DNA from: JBBQSN01 sp038213835
Lineage (GTDB): Bacteria; Actinomycetota; Actinomycetes; Actinomycetales; CAWJMD01
Direction: 5' to 3'
Length of the DNA stretch: 7,666 bases
Assembly: GCA_038213835.1 (NCBI GenBank)
Contig: JBBQSN010000158.1
Location: 1 to 7,666, forward strand
Part shown: positions 1-7,162 of the stretch, piece after piece
Numbering within the stretch: position 1 is the stretch's first letter
How the letters are laid out: each line of letters opens with the position of its first letter
Notes under the pieces: generated by a model
Seen by the model: only the letters and a program-made list of their open reading frames with translations
Databases searched by the model: none
What the model was told of the DNA's origin: nothing
Translations under genes and position numbers: made by a program

Positions 1-2210
1 GCGGGCTCGGGGCGCCGACCGGGTCGGCCGTCGCGGCCGGGGTCTGGACGGCCGGCCGCGCCGCGCCGCTGGGGGTCCGGGCGATGCGGCACCCCGACGG
101 CGTCTGGAGCACGCGCGGCCGCAGCGACTGGCGCGGCGCGCAGTACCTCTACGAGGTGGACGTCTGGGCGCCGACCACGCTCACGGTCGAGACCAACGAG
201 GTGACCGACCCCTACTCGGTCGCGCTCACCACGAACTCGACCCGTTCGGTCGTCGTGGACCTGGCCGACCGCTCGCTATCGCCGCGGCAGTGGCGCACGA
301 CGCCGTCGCCGCGGCTGAAGCGGGCGGTCGACTCCTCGATCTACGAGCTGCACGTGCGCGACTACTCGATCGGTGACACGTCGGTGCCCGAGGAGCACCG
401 CGGCACCTACCTCGCCTTCGCCGACGAGGGTGCGGGCCGGGCGCACCTGCGCGAGCTCGCCGACGCCGGCCTCAACACCGTGCACCTGCTGCCGACCTTC
501 GACATCACCTCGATCGAGGAGGTGCGCGCGGAACAGGCGGTGCCGGACTGCGACCTGGCGTCGCTGCCGCCGGACTCGACCGAGCAGCAGGCCTGCGTCG
601 CCGCCGTGGCGGCCGAGGACGGCTTCAACTGGGGCTACGACCCCTACCACTGGATGGCGCCGGAGGGCTCGTACGCGACGCAGCCCGAGGGTGGTGCCCG
701 GGTCGCAGAGTTCCGCACCATGGTGGGCGCCCTGCACGCCGACGGGCTGCGGGTGGTCGTCGACGAGGTCTACAACCACACGTCGGCCTCGGGGCAGGCG
801 GAGACCTCCGTGCTGGACCAGGTCGTGCCCGGGTACTACCACCGGCTGAACCCGTCCACGGGAGCGGTGGAGACCAGCACCTGCTGCCAGAACATCGCGA
901 CCGAGCACGCCATGGCGGGCAAGGCGATGGTCGACGCCGTGGTGCTGTGGGCCGAGCAGTACAAGGTCGACGGCTTCCGCTTCGACCTGATGGGCCACCA
1001 CTCGCGGCAGAACATGCTCGACGTCCGCGCCGCGCTCGACCGGCTCACGCTGAAGAAGGACGGTGTCGACGGCAAGGGCGTCTACCTCTACGGGGAGGGC
1101 TGGAACTTCGGCGAGGTGGCCGACGACGCACGGTTCGAGCAGGCGACCCAGGGACAGCTCGGCGGCACCGGGATCGGGACGTTCTCCGACCGGCTGCGCG
1201 ACGCCGTCCGCGGCGGCGGTCCGTTCGACGAGGACCCGCGGGTGCAGGGCTTCGGCTCCGGCCTGGCGGGCGCTCCCAACGGCGCACCGGTGAACGGCGA
1301 TGAGGCCGAGCAGGTGGCCGACCTCGCCCACGCCACCGACCTGGTCCAGCTGGGCCTGGCCGGCAACCTGCGCGCCTTCACCTTCACCGACTCGTCGGGC
1401 GAGGTGGTGCGCGGTGACGAGGTCGACTACAACGGTCAGCCGGCCGGGTACGCCGACCAGCCGGTCGAGGTGATCACCTACGTCGACGCGCACGACAACG
1501 AGACGCTCTGGGACTCGCTGACCTTCAAGCTGCCGCAGAGCACCCCGATGGACCAGCGGGTGCGGATGAACACGCTCTCGCTGGCCACGACCGCGCTGTC
1601 GCAGACGCCGTCGTTCTGGCACGCGGGTGCCGACCTGCTGCGCAGCAAGTCGCTCGACCGCAACTCCTACGACTCCGGCGACTGGTTCAACACCCTGGAC
1701 TGGACGGGGCAGGACAACGGCTTCGGCCACGGCCTGCCGCCGGCCCCCGACAACGAGGCGAAGTGGCCCTACCAGCAGCCCCTGCTGGCCGACCCCTCGC
1801 TCAAGCCGACCGCGTCCGACGTCGCGTCGGCCTCGGCTCAGGCGCAGGATCTGCTGCGGCTGCGTACCGGGACGCCGCTGCTGCGGCTCGGCCGGGCCGA
1901 CCTGATCGAGCAGAAGGTCAGCTTCCCGCTCAGCGGGAGCGCCTCCGCCGCACCGGGTGTGGTCGTGATGCGGATCGACGACACGGTCGGCCGGGACGTC
2001 GACCGACGGCTGCGGGGGGCGCTGGTCGTCTTCAACGCATCGCCTGACGCCGTCACCCAGACGGTGCCCGGCCTGGCGGGGGCGCGGCTCTCGCTCTCGC
2101 CGGTGCAGGCAGGTGGCGCGGACCCGGTCGTGAAGCAGACGCAGTGGTCCTCGGCGGCCGGGTCGGTGACGATCCCGGGTCGCACGGTGGCGGTGCTGCT
2201 GCAGCCGTAG
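1..2210 (+). CDS. pulA: Pullulanase-type alpha-1,6-glucosidase (GH13), 5'-truncated by the window edge
   Basis: This enzyme hydrolyses alpha-1,6 branch points of pullulan, starch or glycogen and is probably exported. The reading frame is already open at position 3, so the ATG at 84 is internal and the true start lies upstream. Numbering from that ATG, the first ~75 residues are the end of a CBM48-like beta domain (the VETNEVTDPYS motif is typical). The type I pullulanase signature FNWGYDP is at 181-187. The GH13 regions follow: DEVYNH at 227-232, DGFRFDLMGHH with nucleophile D301, YLYGEGW with acid/base E338, and VDAHDN with transition-state stabiliser D471. C156/C171 and the vicinal pair C267-C268 match cysteines I recall in secreted pullulanases and suggest disulfides. 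The tail (about 540-708) resembles the pullulanase C-terminal beta domain (DUF3372). It ends at TAG 2208-2210, with no LPXTG anchor. The catalytic machinery is complete. Substrate preference, signal peptide and any extra N-terminal domains cannot be seen. Confidence 0.93.
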   Translation, partial: GLGAPTGSAVAAGVWTAGRAAPLGVRAMRHPDGVWSTRGRSDWRGAQYLYEVDVWAPTTLTVETNEVTDPYSVALTTNSTRSVVVDLADRSLSPRQWRTTPSPRLKRAVDSSIYELHVRDYSIGDTSVPEEHRGTYLAFADEGAGRAHLRELADAGLNTVHLLPTFDITSIEEVRAEQAVPDCDLASLPPDSTEQQACVAAVAAEDGFNWGYDPYHWMAPEGSYATQPEGGARVAEFRTMVGALHADGLRVVVDEVYNHTSASGQAETSVLDQVVPGYYHRLNPSTGAVETSTCCQNIATEHAMAGKAMVDAVVLWAEQYKVDGFRFDLMGHHSRQNMLDVRAALDRLTLKKDGVDGKGVYLYGEGWNFGEVADDARFEQATQGQLGGTGIGTFSDRLRDAVRGGGPFDEDPRVQGFGSGLAGAPNGAPVNGDEAEQVADLAHATDLVQLGLAGNLRAFTFTDSSGEVVRGDEVDYNGQPAGYADQPVEVITYVDAHDNETLWDSLTFKLPQSTPMDQRVRMNTLSLATTALSQTPSFWHAGADLLRSKSLDRNSYDSGDWFNTLDWTGQDNGFGHGLPPAPDNEAKWPYQQPLLADPSLKPTASDVASASAQAQDLLRLRTGTPLLRLGRADLIEQKVSFPLSGSASAAPGVVVMRIDDTVGRDVDRRLRGALVVFNASPDAVTQTVPGLAGARLSLSPVQAGGADPVVKQTQWSSAAGSVTIPGRTVAVLLQP

Positions 2211-2279
2211 GAGGGGGTCGTCGACGGCGTGCAGATCGAGCTGGGCCAGGCCTGATCGCGCGGTGCCGTCACGGCTCGA
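2211..2279. other. Short convergent intergenic gap between the pullulanase and ABC ATPase genes
   Basis: The 69 bp separate the stop codons of two convergent genes. The only local symmetry is a small hairpin, GCCG-TCA-CGGC at 2265-2275, with no adjoining T-run on either strand. It is not a convincing intrinsic terminator. Bases 2211-2252 stay open in the pullulanase frame until TGA at 2253-2255, and all 14 codons end in G or C. Transcription from both sides may therefore end by Rho or overlap. Confidence 0.6.
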
Positions 2280-2945
2280 CTACTGCGACGGGCTGGGGAC
2301 CACGATGCCGTCGTGCAGGTCCAGCCGGTCCTCGCACCGGGCCGCCACCTCGGGGTCGTGGGTGGCCAGCACCACGACCGCGCCGCGGGCCGCCTGCGCG
2401 GCGACCAGGTCGACCATCCGGTCGCGGGTGACGGCGTCGAGCTCGGAGGTCGGCTCGTCGGCGAGCAGCACCGACGGTCCGGGGGCGAGCGCGCGGGCGA
2501 GCGCGACTCGCTGCTGCTGGCCCCCGGACATCCGCTCCACCGGTCGGTCGAACGCCTCGCCGAGCCCGACCGCCGTCAGCGCCTCCCGGGCGGCGGCGCG
2601 CGAGGCGTCCGGCCGGGTGCCGCGGGCGCGGAGCGCCACCTCGACGTTCTCGGCGGCGGTGAGAACCGGCAGCAGCGCGTGGGTCTGGAGCAGGAAGCCG
2701 AACGCCTGCCGCTGGCGCGACGAGCCGTCGACCGGCACGCCGTCGAGGCTGACCACGCCGGCGCCGGGCCGCACGAGACCTGCCAGCACGCCGAGGAGCG
2801 TGGTCTTGCCCGATCCCGAGGGACCGACGACCGCGAGCATGCGGCCGGGTCGTGCGTGCAGCGAGACCTGCTGCAGGAGAGCGCGCCCGGACCGTTCGAC
2901 CGTGATGCCGCTCGCCACCAGGCCGTCTCCCGCGGACCCGGTCAC
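2280..2945 (-). CDS. ABC transporter ATP-binding protein (LolD/MacB/FtsE type), second ATPase of the operon
   Basis: This 221-residue nucleotide-binding subunit powers the adjacent FtsX-like permease from the cytoplasmic face. Motifs in order: Walker A GPSGSGKT 41-48, Q-loop Q87, signature MSGGQQQR 139-146, Walker B VLLADEP 159-165 with catalytic E164, D-loop SELD 167-170, and H-loop H196. All catalytic residues are present. The start is GTG at 2945. It overlaps the TGA of the preceding ATPase gene as GTGA (4 nt), and a GGAAGG Shine-Dalgarno sits 6 nt upstream. The frame stays open far upstream antisense of the permease, but that stretch is compositional, not coding. The length is normal for LolD/MacB-type ATPases. 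Oddity: the A-loop position, usually Tyr, appears to be R18, unlike its partner. It shares the strings LLADEPTS and THDPEVAAR with that partner, which suggests old duplication. The substrate is unknown. Confidence 0.92.
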   Translation of the reverse strand: MTGSAGDGLVASGITVERSGRALLQQVSLHARPGRMLAVVGPSGSGKTTLLGVLAGLVRPGAGVVSLDGVPVDGSSRQRQAFGFLLQTHALLPVLTAAENVEVALRARGTRPDASRAAAREALTAVGLGEAFDRPVERMSGGQQQRVALARALAPGPSVLLADEPTSELDAVTRDRMVDLVAAQAARGAVVVLATHDPEVAARCEDRLDLHDGIVVPSPSQ

Positions 2946-3787
2946 GACGCACCTTCCCGACGCAGGACCAGCTCGTCGTCGGACTCCTCGATCTCGACCA
3001 GCGTGCCCGCCGGCCAGGAGGCGCGCAGCCGGTCGGGCAGCTGGACGGAGCCGTCGGCGCCGACGACGGCGAGATCGCGGCCGTGGCGGCCCTCGGCGCC
3101 GACCCGACCGTCGCGGATGGTGACCGTGCGCGGCCAGCGGGCGGCGACCTCGGGGTCGTGCGTGACCACCACGACCGTGGTGCCCCAGCGCTCGCACGCC
3201 TCGTCGACGAGGTCGAGCACCTGGGTGCGTCCGGCCGGGTCGAGCTGGGAGGTGGGCTCGTCGGCGAGCAGCAGACCGGGGCCGTTCGCGACCGCGACCG
3301 CGACGGCGACCCGCTGGCGCTCGCCGCCGGACAGCCCGCCGAGCGGAGCGTCGGCCAGGGCGGCCAGTCCCAGCGAGCCGAGCAGCTCGCGCGGCGGGGT
3401 GAGCCCGCGGCGCACCCGGCGGGGGACGGCCCGCTGGGCGAACGCCACGTTCTGCGCCGGGGTCGCGTAGGGGAGCAGGTTGCGCCACGGGCCCTGCAGG
3501 ACGGTGCCGACCCCGTCGGCGCGCAGCCGTGACAGCTGCGCCTCGGTGCGGGTGCGCAGGTCGACGCCGTCCAGCTGGACGGTGCCGGCGCTGGCCCGGG
3601 TGGTGCCGCACAGCAGGGAGAGCAGCGTCGACTTGCCGGCGCCCGACGGTCCGAGGAGCGCGATCCGCTCGCCCGGGGAGACCTCGAGGTCGACCCCGCG
3701 CAGCGCCACGACGTCGATGCCCCCGGCGTCGGTGTAGATGTGGACGACGCCGTCGAGCCGGACCTCGGTGCCTGCGAGCGCGGCCAT
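2942..3787 (-). CDS. ABC transporter ATP-binding protein with C-terminal AbrB-like domain
   Basis: This 281-residue ATPase subunit of the FtsX-type transporter is encoded directly after the permease. Motifs: aromatic A-loop candidate Y19, Walker A GPSGAGKS 46-53, Q-loop Q98, signature LSGGERQR 152-159, Walker B LLLADEP 172-178 with catalytic E177, D-loop SQLD 180-183, and H-loop H210. The core ends near residue 230. About 50 further residues follow, of which 239-278 read like an AbrB/MazE/SpoVT swapped-hairpin unit: VGADG turn, VQLPDRLR, hydrophobic turn, then VEIEE and ELVLRR strands. The start is ATG at 3787, which forms TGATG with the permease stop. AGGGGA lies 4 nt upstream, so I prefer this ATG to the adjoining in-frame GTG at 3790, where the SD would be too close. 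The open frame runs much further upstream, but only antisense to other genes. I know similar tails from actinobacterial homologues from memory only. Transport function is confident; the role of the tail is unknown. Confidence 0.92.
   Translation of the reverse strand: MAALAGTEVRLDGVVHIYTDAGGIDVVALRGVDLEVSPGERIALLGPSGAGKSTLLSLLCGTTRASAGTVQLDGVDLRTRTEAQLSRLRADGVGTVLQGPWRNLLPYATPAQNVAFAQRAVPRRVRRGLTPPRELLGSLGLAALADAPLGGLSGGERQRVAVAVAVANGPGLLLADEPTSQLDPAGRTQVLDLVDEACERWGTTVVVVTHDPEVAARWPRTVTIRDGRVGAEGRHGRDLAVVGADGSVQLPDRLRASWPAGTLVEIEESDDELVLRREGAS
2952..2957 (-). promoter_or_regulatory. Shine-Dalgarno (GGAAGG) deciding the GTG start of the second ATPase
   Basis: On the minus strand GGAAGG lies 6 nt before the GTG at 2945, inside the last codons of the upstream ATPase gene. 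It supports translationally coupled initiation at the GTGA overlap and rejects the much longer open frame upstream. Confidence 0.7.
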
Positions 3788-6700
3788 CACATCCCCTGTC
3801 GCAACCGGGTCTCGTCGTCGCCGTGGCGGGTGAGGACCCACACGACCAGGGCGAGCAGCAGGACCGTGCCGGCCGCGACGGCCAGCACCGGCGGGCCCGC
3901 CACGCCGTTGGGGACGCCCCCCGCGACGACCGGGGAGGCGCCGGTGACCTCGGCGAGCACGGGGGCGCACAGCGACACCGCGGCGCGGGCACAGAGCGCC
4001 CCGACCAGCACCCCGGGCAGGAGCAGGAGCAGGCCCTCCAGCAGCGCCGCGGCGCGCACGGTGCGTCCGGGGACGGCCATCGCCCGCAGTGCTGCCGCCT
4101 CGGCCGCCCGGCGCCGGGCGGCGGCGGCCAGCGCGGTGGCCACGCCGGCCGTGCCGGCCACCAGGGTCGCGGCACCCGCCCCGAGGAGCAGCAGCTGCGC
4201 CCTGGCCGGCTCGGCCCGGTCCAGCTGGTCGCGCCGTCCGACCCGGGTCTCGACCTCGAGCACGTCGAGGCCGGCCGCGGCCAGGCGGCCGGGGGCGTCG
4301 TCCGGCGCCGTCGCGCCGAGCCAGACCTGGAAGTCCAGGCCGGCGCTGCGCGGTGGCTCGACCCGCGAGACGAGCTCCAGGTCCACGACAGCGCCCTGCT
4401 CGGTCCGGGGCAGGGCCGGCGTCCGGCCCACCTCGCGGAACGGTAGGTCGCCGCCCTCGAGCGTTGAGCCGTCGAGCAGCCGTTCGAGCCCGACCGGCTG
4501 CAGCGTGGTCTGCGCGCCGAGCAGGGCCGGCAGCTCGGTGGGGACGTCGCGGCGGACCACTCCGGTGGTGGCCGAGACGGGCACGACCGCGAGCAGCCGC
4601 AGTCCCAGTACCTCCTGCAGTGCTTCGAGGCTTCCGGTGGCGGCGGAATCGATCCGGGACTCGTCGACCCGCGCCACCCGCCACTCCTTGAGCAGGAACG
4701 GTGTCTCTCGGCCGCCGGCCGCGATCGAGACGAGGTCGACCTCGCCGGCGACCGACCCGCTGCCCGTCGCCTGCGGCAGCACCAGCGAGAGCACGGTGCA
4801 GCCACCCACGCAGGCGGGCGCGGGCGCGGTCAGGGTCTGCGCGCCGCCGTCGAGCACCCCCATCCGCACCGCGGCCGGCTCGTCGTCGGCGGTGAGGACG
4901 CGCACGGTCAGGGCCAGCTCGACGTCGGGACGAACGATCCGCACCCCCGCCACCCGGACGGTCAGCTCCGGTCCGGTCAGCACCAGGGGCTCGACCAGGC
5001 CCTCGGGCACCAGGTCGTCGTCGAGGCCACCCGGCCCGGCCAGCGCACCGCCCGGGACGGGCGTGGCGACGGCGAAGCGTGAGGAGTCGACCGCGAGCAG
5101 GGCCTCCTGCCCGGTCCCCCGCTGCACCGCGGCCATCGCCCAGCCGCCGTCCGGGTCGACCTCGTGGGTGGCGTCGAGGAGGTCGGTCGTGGTCGTCGGG
5201 CCTACGTGGACGACCCGCTCGGCCCCGACGTCGAGCGCTGCCTGCGCGGCCCGCTGCTCGGCGGTGAGGACCCAGGCCCCCGCCGCGAAGCCGCTCACAG
5301 CGGTGGCGGCGGTGATCAGGGCCGTCGTCCGGGTCAGCGCCCCCTGACCGGCGACCTGCCGGACGGCGAGGTACGGCGCGAGCGGCCACGTCACGGTCCG
5401 GCCGAGACCGACCCGCACGAGCACCCGCACGGCGTGCGCGACCAGCAGACCGGCCACCAACCCGATCAGCACCGGTGTCAGCAGGGCGGGCAGCGCCGCC
5501 TGGGCGCTGCGTCCCTGCGTGAGCACGAGCACGACCGCCACGGTCACCAGGGTGCCGAGCACGGCGGTGACCGTGGCGGACGCAGTGCCCGCAGCGGCCT
5601 CGCCCGATCGGCGTCGCAGCTGGTCGGCGACGGGCACCCGCAGCGAGCTCCTGGCCGCCATCGCGCACGCGACCGCGGACACCAGCACGGTCGCCCCCAC
5701 CGCGACCCAGCTCGCCACGGGCATCCCGACCGCGGTGCCCGGGAGCAGCACGCTGGCCGCGAGGAGCCGGACGGCGGCCTGGGCGAGCAGCACCCCGAGG
5801 GGGACCGCGACCGCGAGCAGGCCGAGCGGCTCGGCCAACGCGTGGGCCGCGAGACGGGCACCGCGCAGGCCGCGCAGCTTCGCCAGCGCGAGCTCCTCGC
5901 TGCGCGCGGCGACGGTGACCGCGACCAGGCCGAACAGCACGAACCACCCCAGGACCACCACCTGCAGACCGACGAAGGTGGACGTGGCCGCCACCAGCCG
6001 CCGGTCCGTCTCGGTGCCCCTGACCGTCACCGCGAGCGGTGCCTCCGCCTGGAGCTGGCCCCGGGTCTGCTCGACGTAGGCGACGCGCTCCTCGAGGTCG
6101 TGCAGCACCCGGTCGGCGTTCGACAAGGTGATGGCGCCGTCCTGGACGACCCGCTCCACCTGCACCCGGAGTCCCGGCGTCCAGAGCGAGAGCACGAGAT
6201 CGGGGAGCACGAGGACGGCGTCGAGCCGGGCCGGGACCGCCTCGCCGCCCAGGACGGTGGCCGGCGCGTACTCGAAGTCCTCGCTGTCGAACCAGAACCG
6301 GCCGGTCCTGTCCACCGCCGCCGCGGCGTAGGTGCCGGAGACCAGGTAATCGACCGGGAACGGGTCGCTGCCACCTGGAGGCGCTGGCTCGGCGGCGAGC
6401 TCCGGCAACCGGACCTGCTCGCCCGCAGAGACGCCGAGCTCGGCGGCCGAGCGGTCCGAGAGCAGCACCTCCTGGACTGACTCCGGGCACCGGCCCTGCA
6501 CCAGCCTCACCTGCGCGCACGCGCCGTCGCGGGCCACCAGCCGGCCCAGCGACGCCTCCGGCGGCGGGGCGGGGGCGCCGTCGGGTCCTGGCTCCGGCCC
6601 GGCCGGCAGCACCGGCTCGACCTGCAGCCGGCGTGCGGTGCTGACGACCTCGGTCGGCTGGTCGAACAGCTCGTCCAGCCCGGCCGGCAGGTCGGCCTGC

Positions 6701-6969
6701 CGGCCCACGTCGGAGAAGTCCAGGGAGTCCGGCGCGTACGCGCGCGAGGCGTCGGGATCGGGACGGGTGCTGGCCTGCACGGTGAAGGCGAGACCGCTCA
6801 CGGGTGCCTCCTGCAGGACCCGCTCGAGCAGAGAGGCCTGCGACACGCGACCCCAGGTGGGGCCCGCGGCGGCCCCGGCCACCGTGACGGAGGCGCAGAG
6901 CACGAGCACCAGGGACGTCCCACGACGCCACCGGATGCCGCGCACCAGCAGCGCCAGGCCCCCGTCCAC
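3787..6969 (-). CDS. Large FtsX/MacB-type ABC transporter permease, internally duplicated, about 10 TM segments
   Basis: This 1060-residue membrane subunit presumably pairs with the two downstream ATPases. Predicted by eye: TM1 18-38 after a basic RWRRG stretch; extracytoplasmic domain 39-328; TM2 331-354, TM3 379-404, TM4 416-438, TM5 463-484, TM6 491-514, TM7 548-570; a second extracytoplasmic domain 571-920; TM8 924-948, TM9 971-997, TM10 1025-1047. The loops after TM2 (LALAKLRGLRG, 360-370) and TM8 (AAALRAMAVPG, 958-968) are equivalent FtsX coupling segments, so the protein is two FtsX halves in one chain. VLLSDRSAAELGVSAGEQVRL at 168-188 resembles the MacB periplasmic core pattern. Candidate disulfides are C151/C161 and C720/C724. 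The start is GTG at 6969, with no good SD but a possible -10 just upstream, so the mRNA may be leaderless; no earlier in-frame start is evident. Known relatives move lipids, lipoproteins or peptides, or transmit force to wall hydrolases. The substrate here is unknown. Confidence 0.9.
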   Translation of the reverse strand: MDGGLALLVRGIRWRRGTSLVLVLCASVTVAGAAAGPTWGRVSQASLLERVLQEAPVSGLAFTVQASTRPDPDASRAYAPDSLDFSDVGRQADLPAGLDELFDQPTEVVSTARRLQVEPVLPAGPEPGPDGAPAPPPEASLGRLVARDGACAQVRLVQGRCPESVQEVLLSDRSAAELGVSAGEQVRLPELAAEPAPPGGSDPFPVDYLVSGTYAAAAVDRTGRFWFDSEDFEYAPATVLGGEAVPARLDAVLVLPDLVLSLWTPGLRVQVERVVQDGAITLSNADRVLHDLEERVAYVEQTRGQLQAEAPLAVTVRGTETDRRLVAATSTFVGLQVVVLGWFVLFGLVAVTVAARSEELALAKLRGLRGARLAAHALAEPLGLLAVAVPLGVLLAQAAVRLLAASVLLPGTAVGMPVASWVAVGATVLVSAVACAMAARSSLRVPVADQLRRRSGEAAAGTASATVTAVLGTLVTVAVVLVLTQGRSAQAALPALLTPVLIGLVAGLLVAHAVRVLVRVGLGRTVTWPLAPYLAVRQVAGQGALTRTTALITAATAVSGFAAGAWVLTAEQRAAQAALDVGAERVVHVGPTTTTDLLDATHEVDPDGGWAMAAVQRGTGQEALLAVDSSRFAVATPVPGGALAGPGGLDDDLVPEGLVEPLVLTGPELTVRVAGVRIVRPDVELALTVRVLTADDEPAAVRMGVLDGGAQTLTAPAPACVGGCTVLSLVLPQATGSGSVAGEVDLVSIAAGGRETPFLLKEWRVARVDESRIDSAATGSLEALQEVLGLRLLAVVPVSATTGVVRRDVPTELPALLGAQTTLQPVGLERLLDGSTLEGGDLPFREVGRTPALPRTEQGAVVDLELVSRVEPPRSAGLDFQVWLGATAPDDAPGRLAAAGLDVLEVETRVGRRDQLDRAEPARAQLLLLGAGAATLVAGTAGVATALAAAARRRAAEAAALRAMAVPGRTVRAAALLEGLLLLLPGVLVGALCARAAVSLCAPVLAEVTGASPVVAGGVPNGVAGPPVLAVAAGTVLLLALVVWVLTRHGDDETRLRQGM
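3792..3797 (-). promoter_or_regulatory. Shine-Dalgarno (AGGGGA) for the AbrB-tailed ATPase
   Basis: AGGGGA on the minus strand lies 4 nt before the ATG at 3787 and within the final codons of the permease gene. Its spacing favours the ATG over the GTG one codon earlier, and it suggests translational coupling at the TGATG junction. Confidence 0.6.
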
Positions 6970-6975
6970 CTGCGC

Positions 6976-6981
6976 AGTATG
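6976..6981 (-). promoter_or_regulatory. Possible -10 element (CATACT) of the transporter operon
   Basis: On the minus strand CATACT differs from TATACT by one base and ends 6 nt before the permease GTG at 6969. That spacing would start the transcript at or next to the GTG, giving a leaderless mRNA, which would explain the lack of an SD. No clear -35 hexamer is seen 16-19 bp upstream, so this is weak. Confidence 0.3.
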
Positions 6982-7025
6982 GCCGTCGCGGGCCGGTGGC
7001 GCGAGAACCTCGTGGACGAGCCGTT

Positions 7026-7055
7026 TTGACCGCGTCGGAGCGTCGCAGGTACCCT
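7026..7055 (+). promoter_or_regulatory. Sigma-70-type promoter for rplM-rpsI
   Basis: The -35 hexamer TTGACC is at 7026-7031 and the -10 hexamer TACCCT (TANNNT type) is at 7050-7055, with an 18-bp spacer. The -35 follows a run of four T residues, which stands out in this GC-rich DNA. Predicted initiation near 7062 gives a leader of about 110 nt before rplM. This resembles housekeeping promoters of actinobacterial ribosomal operons. Confidence 0.65.
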
Positions 7056-7062
7056 GGTGTGT

Positions 7063-7099
7063 CGCCGCGCGGCGCGGCCCGAGTGCCCGGTCCGGGCGT
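7063..7099 (+). promoter_or_regulatory. Structured GC-rich rplM leader (palindrome plus hairpin)
   Basis: Just after the predicted transcription start there is a 12-bp perfect palindrome at 7063-7074 (CGCCGCGCGGCG). A hairpin follows with stem GCCCG 7085-7089 / CGGGC 7093-7097, loop GTC, and two possible flanking G-U pairs. In other bacteria the L13 mRNA leader is an autoregulatory target. Whether this one acts that way is inference, since GC-rich DNA makes such hairpins by chance. Confidence 0.3.
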
Positions 7100-7157
7100 C
7101 CGGCGCCCCGCAGGCTCCGAGCACCGCACCTGATCCACCTGACACCACTTCACGAGC

Positions 7158-7162
7158 GAAGG
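7158..7162 (+). promoter_or_regulatory. Shine-Dalgarno (GAAGG) of rplM
   Basis: GAAGG sits 9 nt before the GTG at 7172 and supports that start. The open frame extends well upstream, but only through non-coding leader and sequence antisense to the permease. Confidence 0.6.

Noticed and set aside
276..1730. Long minus-strand open frame (484 codons) antisense to the pullulanase gene
   Set aside because: It is a GC-bias shadow. The plus strand encodes all GH13 motifs, and the antisense product is low-complexity, rich in V, R, G and H, with no domain I recognise.
2283..2318. Bulged inverted repeat CTGC-GACGG / CCGTC-gt-GCAG near the end of the second ATPase gene, as a pullulanase terminator
   Set aside because: It lies inside coding sequence, has a 2-nt bulge and a 16-nt loop, and lacks a T-run. 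It is probably chance in GC-rich DNA.
2347..3160. Direct repeat of a 14-mer (ACCTCGGGGTCGTG) at 2347-2360 and 3147-3160
   Set aside because: It simply encodes the shared H-loop string THDPEVA of the two paralogous ATPases on the minus strand, not a separate repeat element.
2946..4805. Upstream extension of the second ATPase frame, making an 841-residue protein
   Set aside because: The extension is R/P/S-rich shadow sequence over the other ATPase and the permease. The real N-terminus is the GTG with SD at the GTGA overlap.
3740..6480. Plus-strand open frames of 535 and 438 codons antisense to the permease
   Set aside because: Their products are S/T/R/P-rich or R/G/H/E-rich without recognisable domains, have no SD, and mirror codon bias of the true permease frame.
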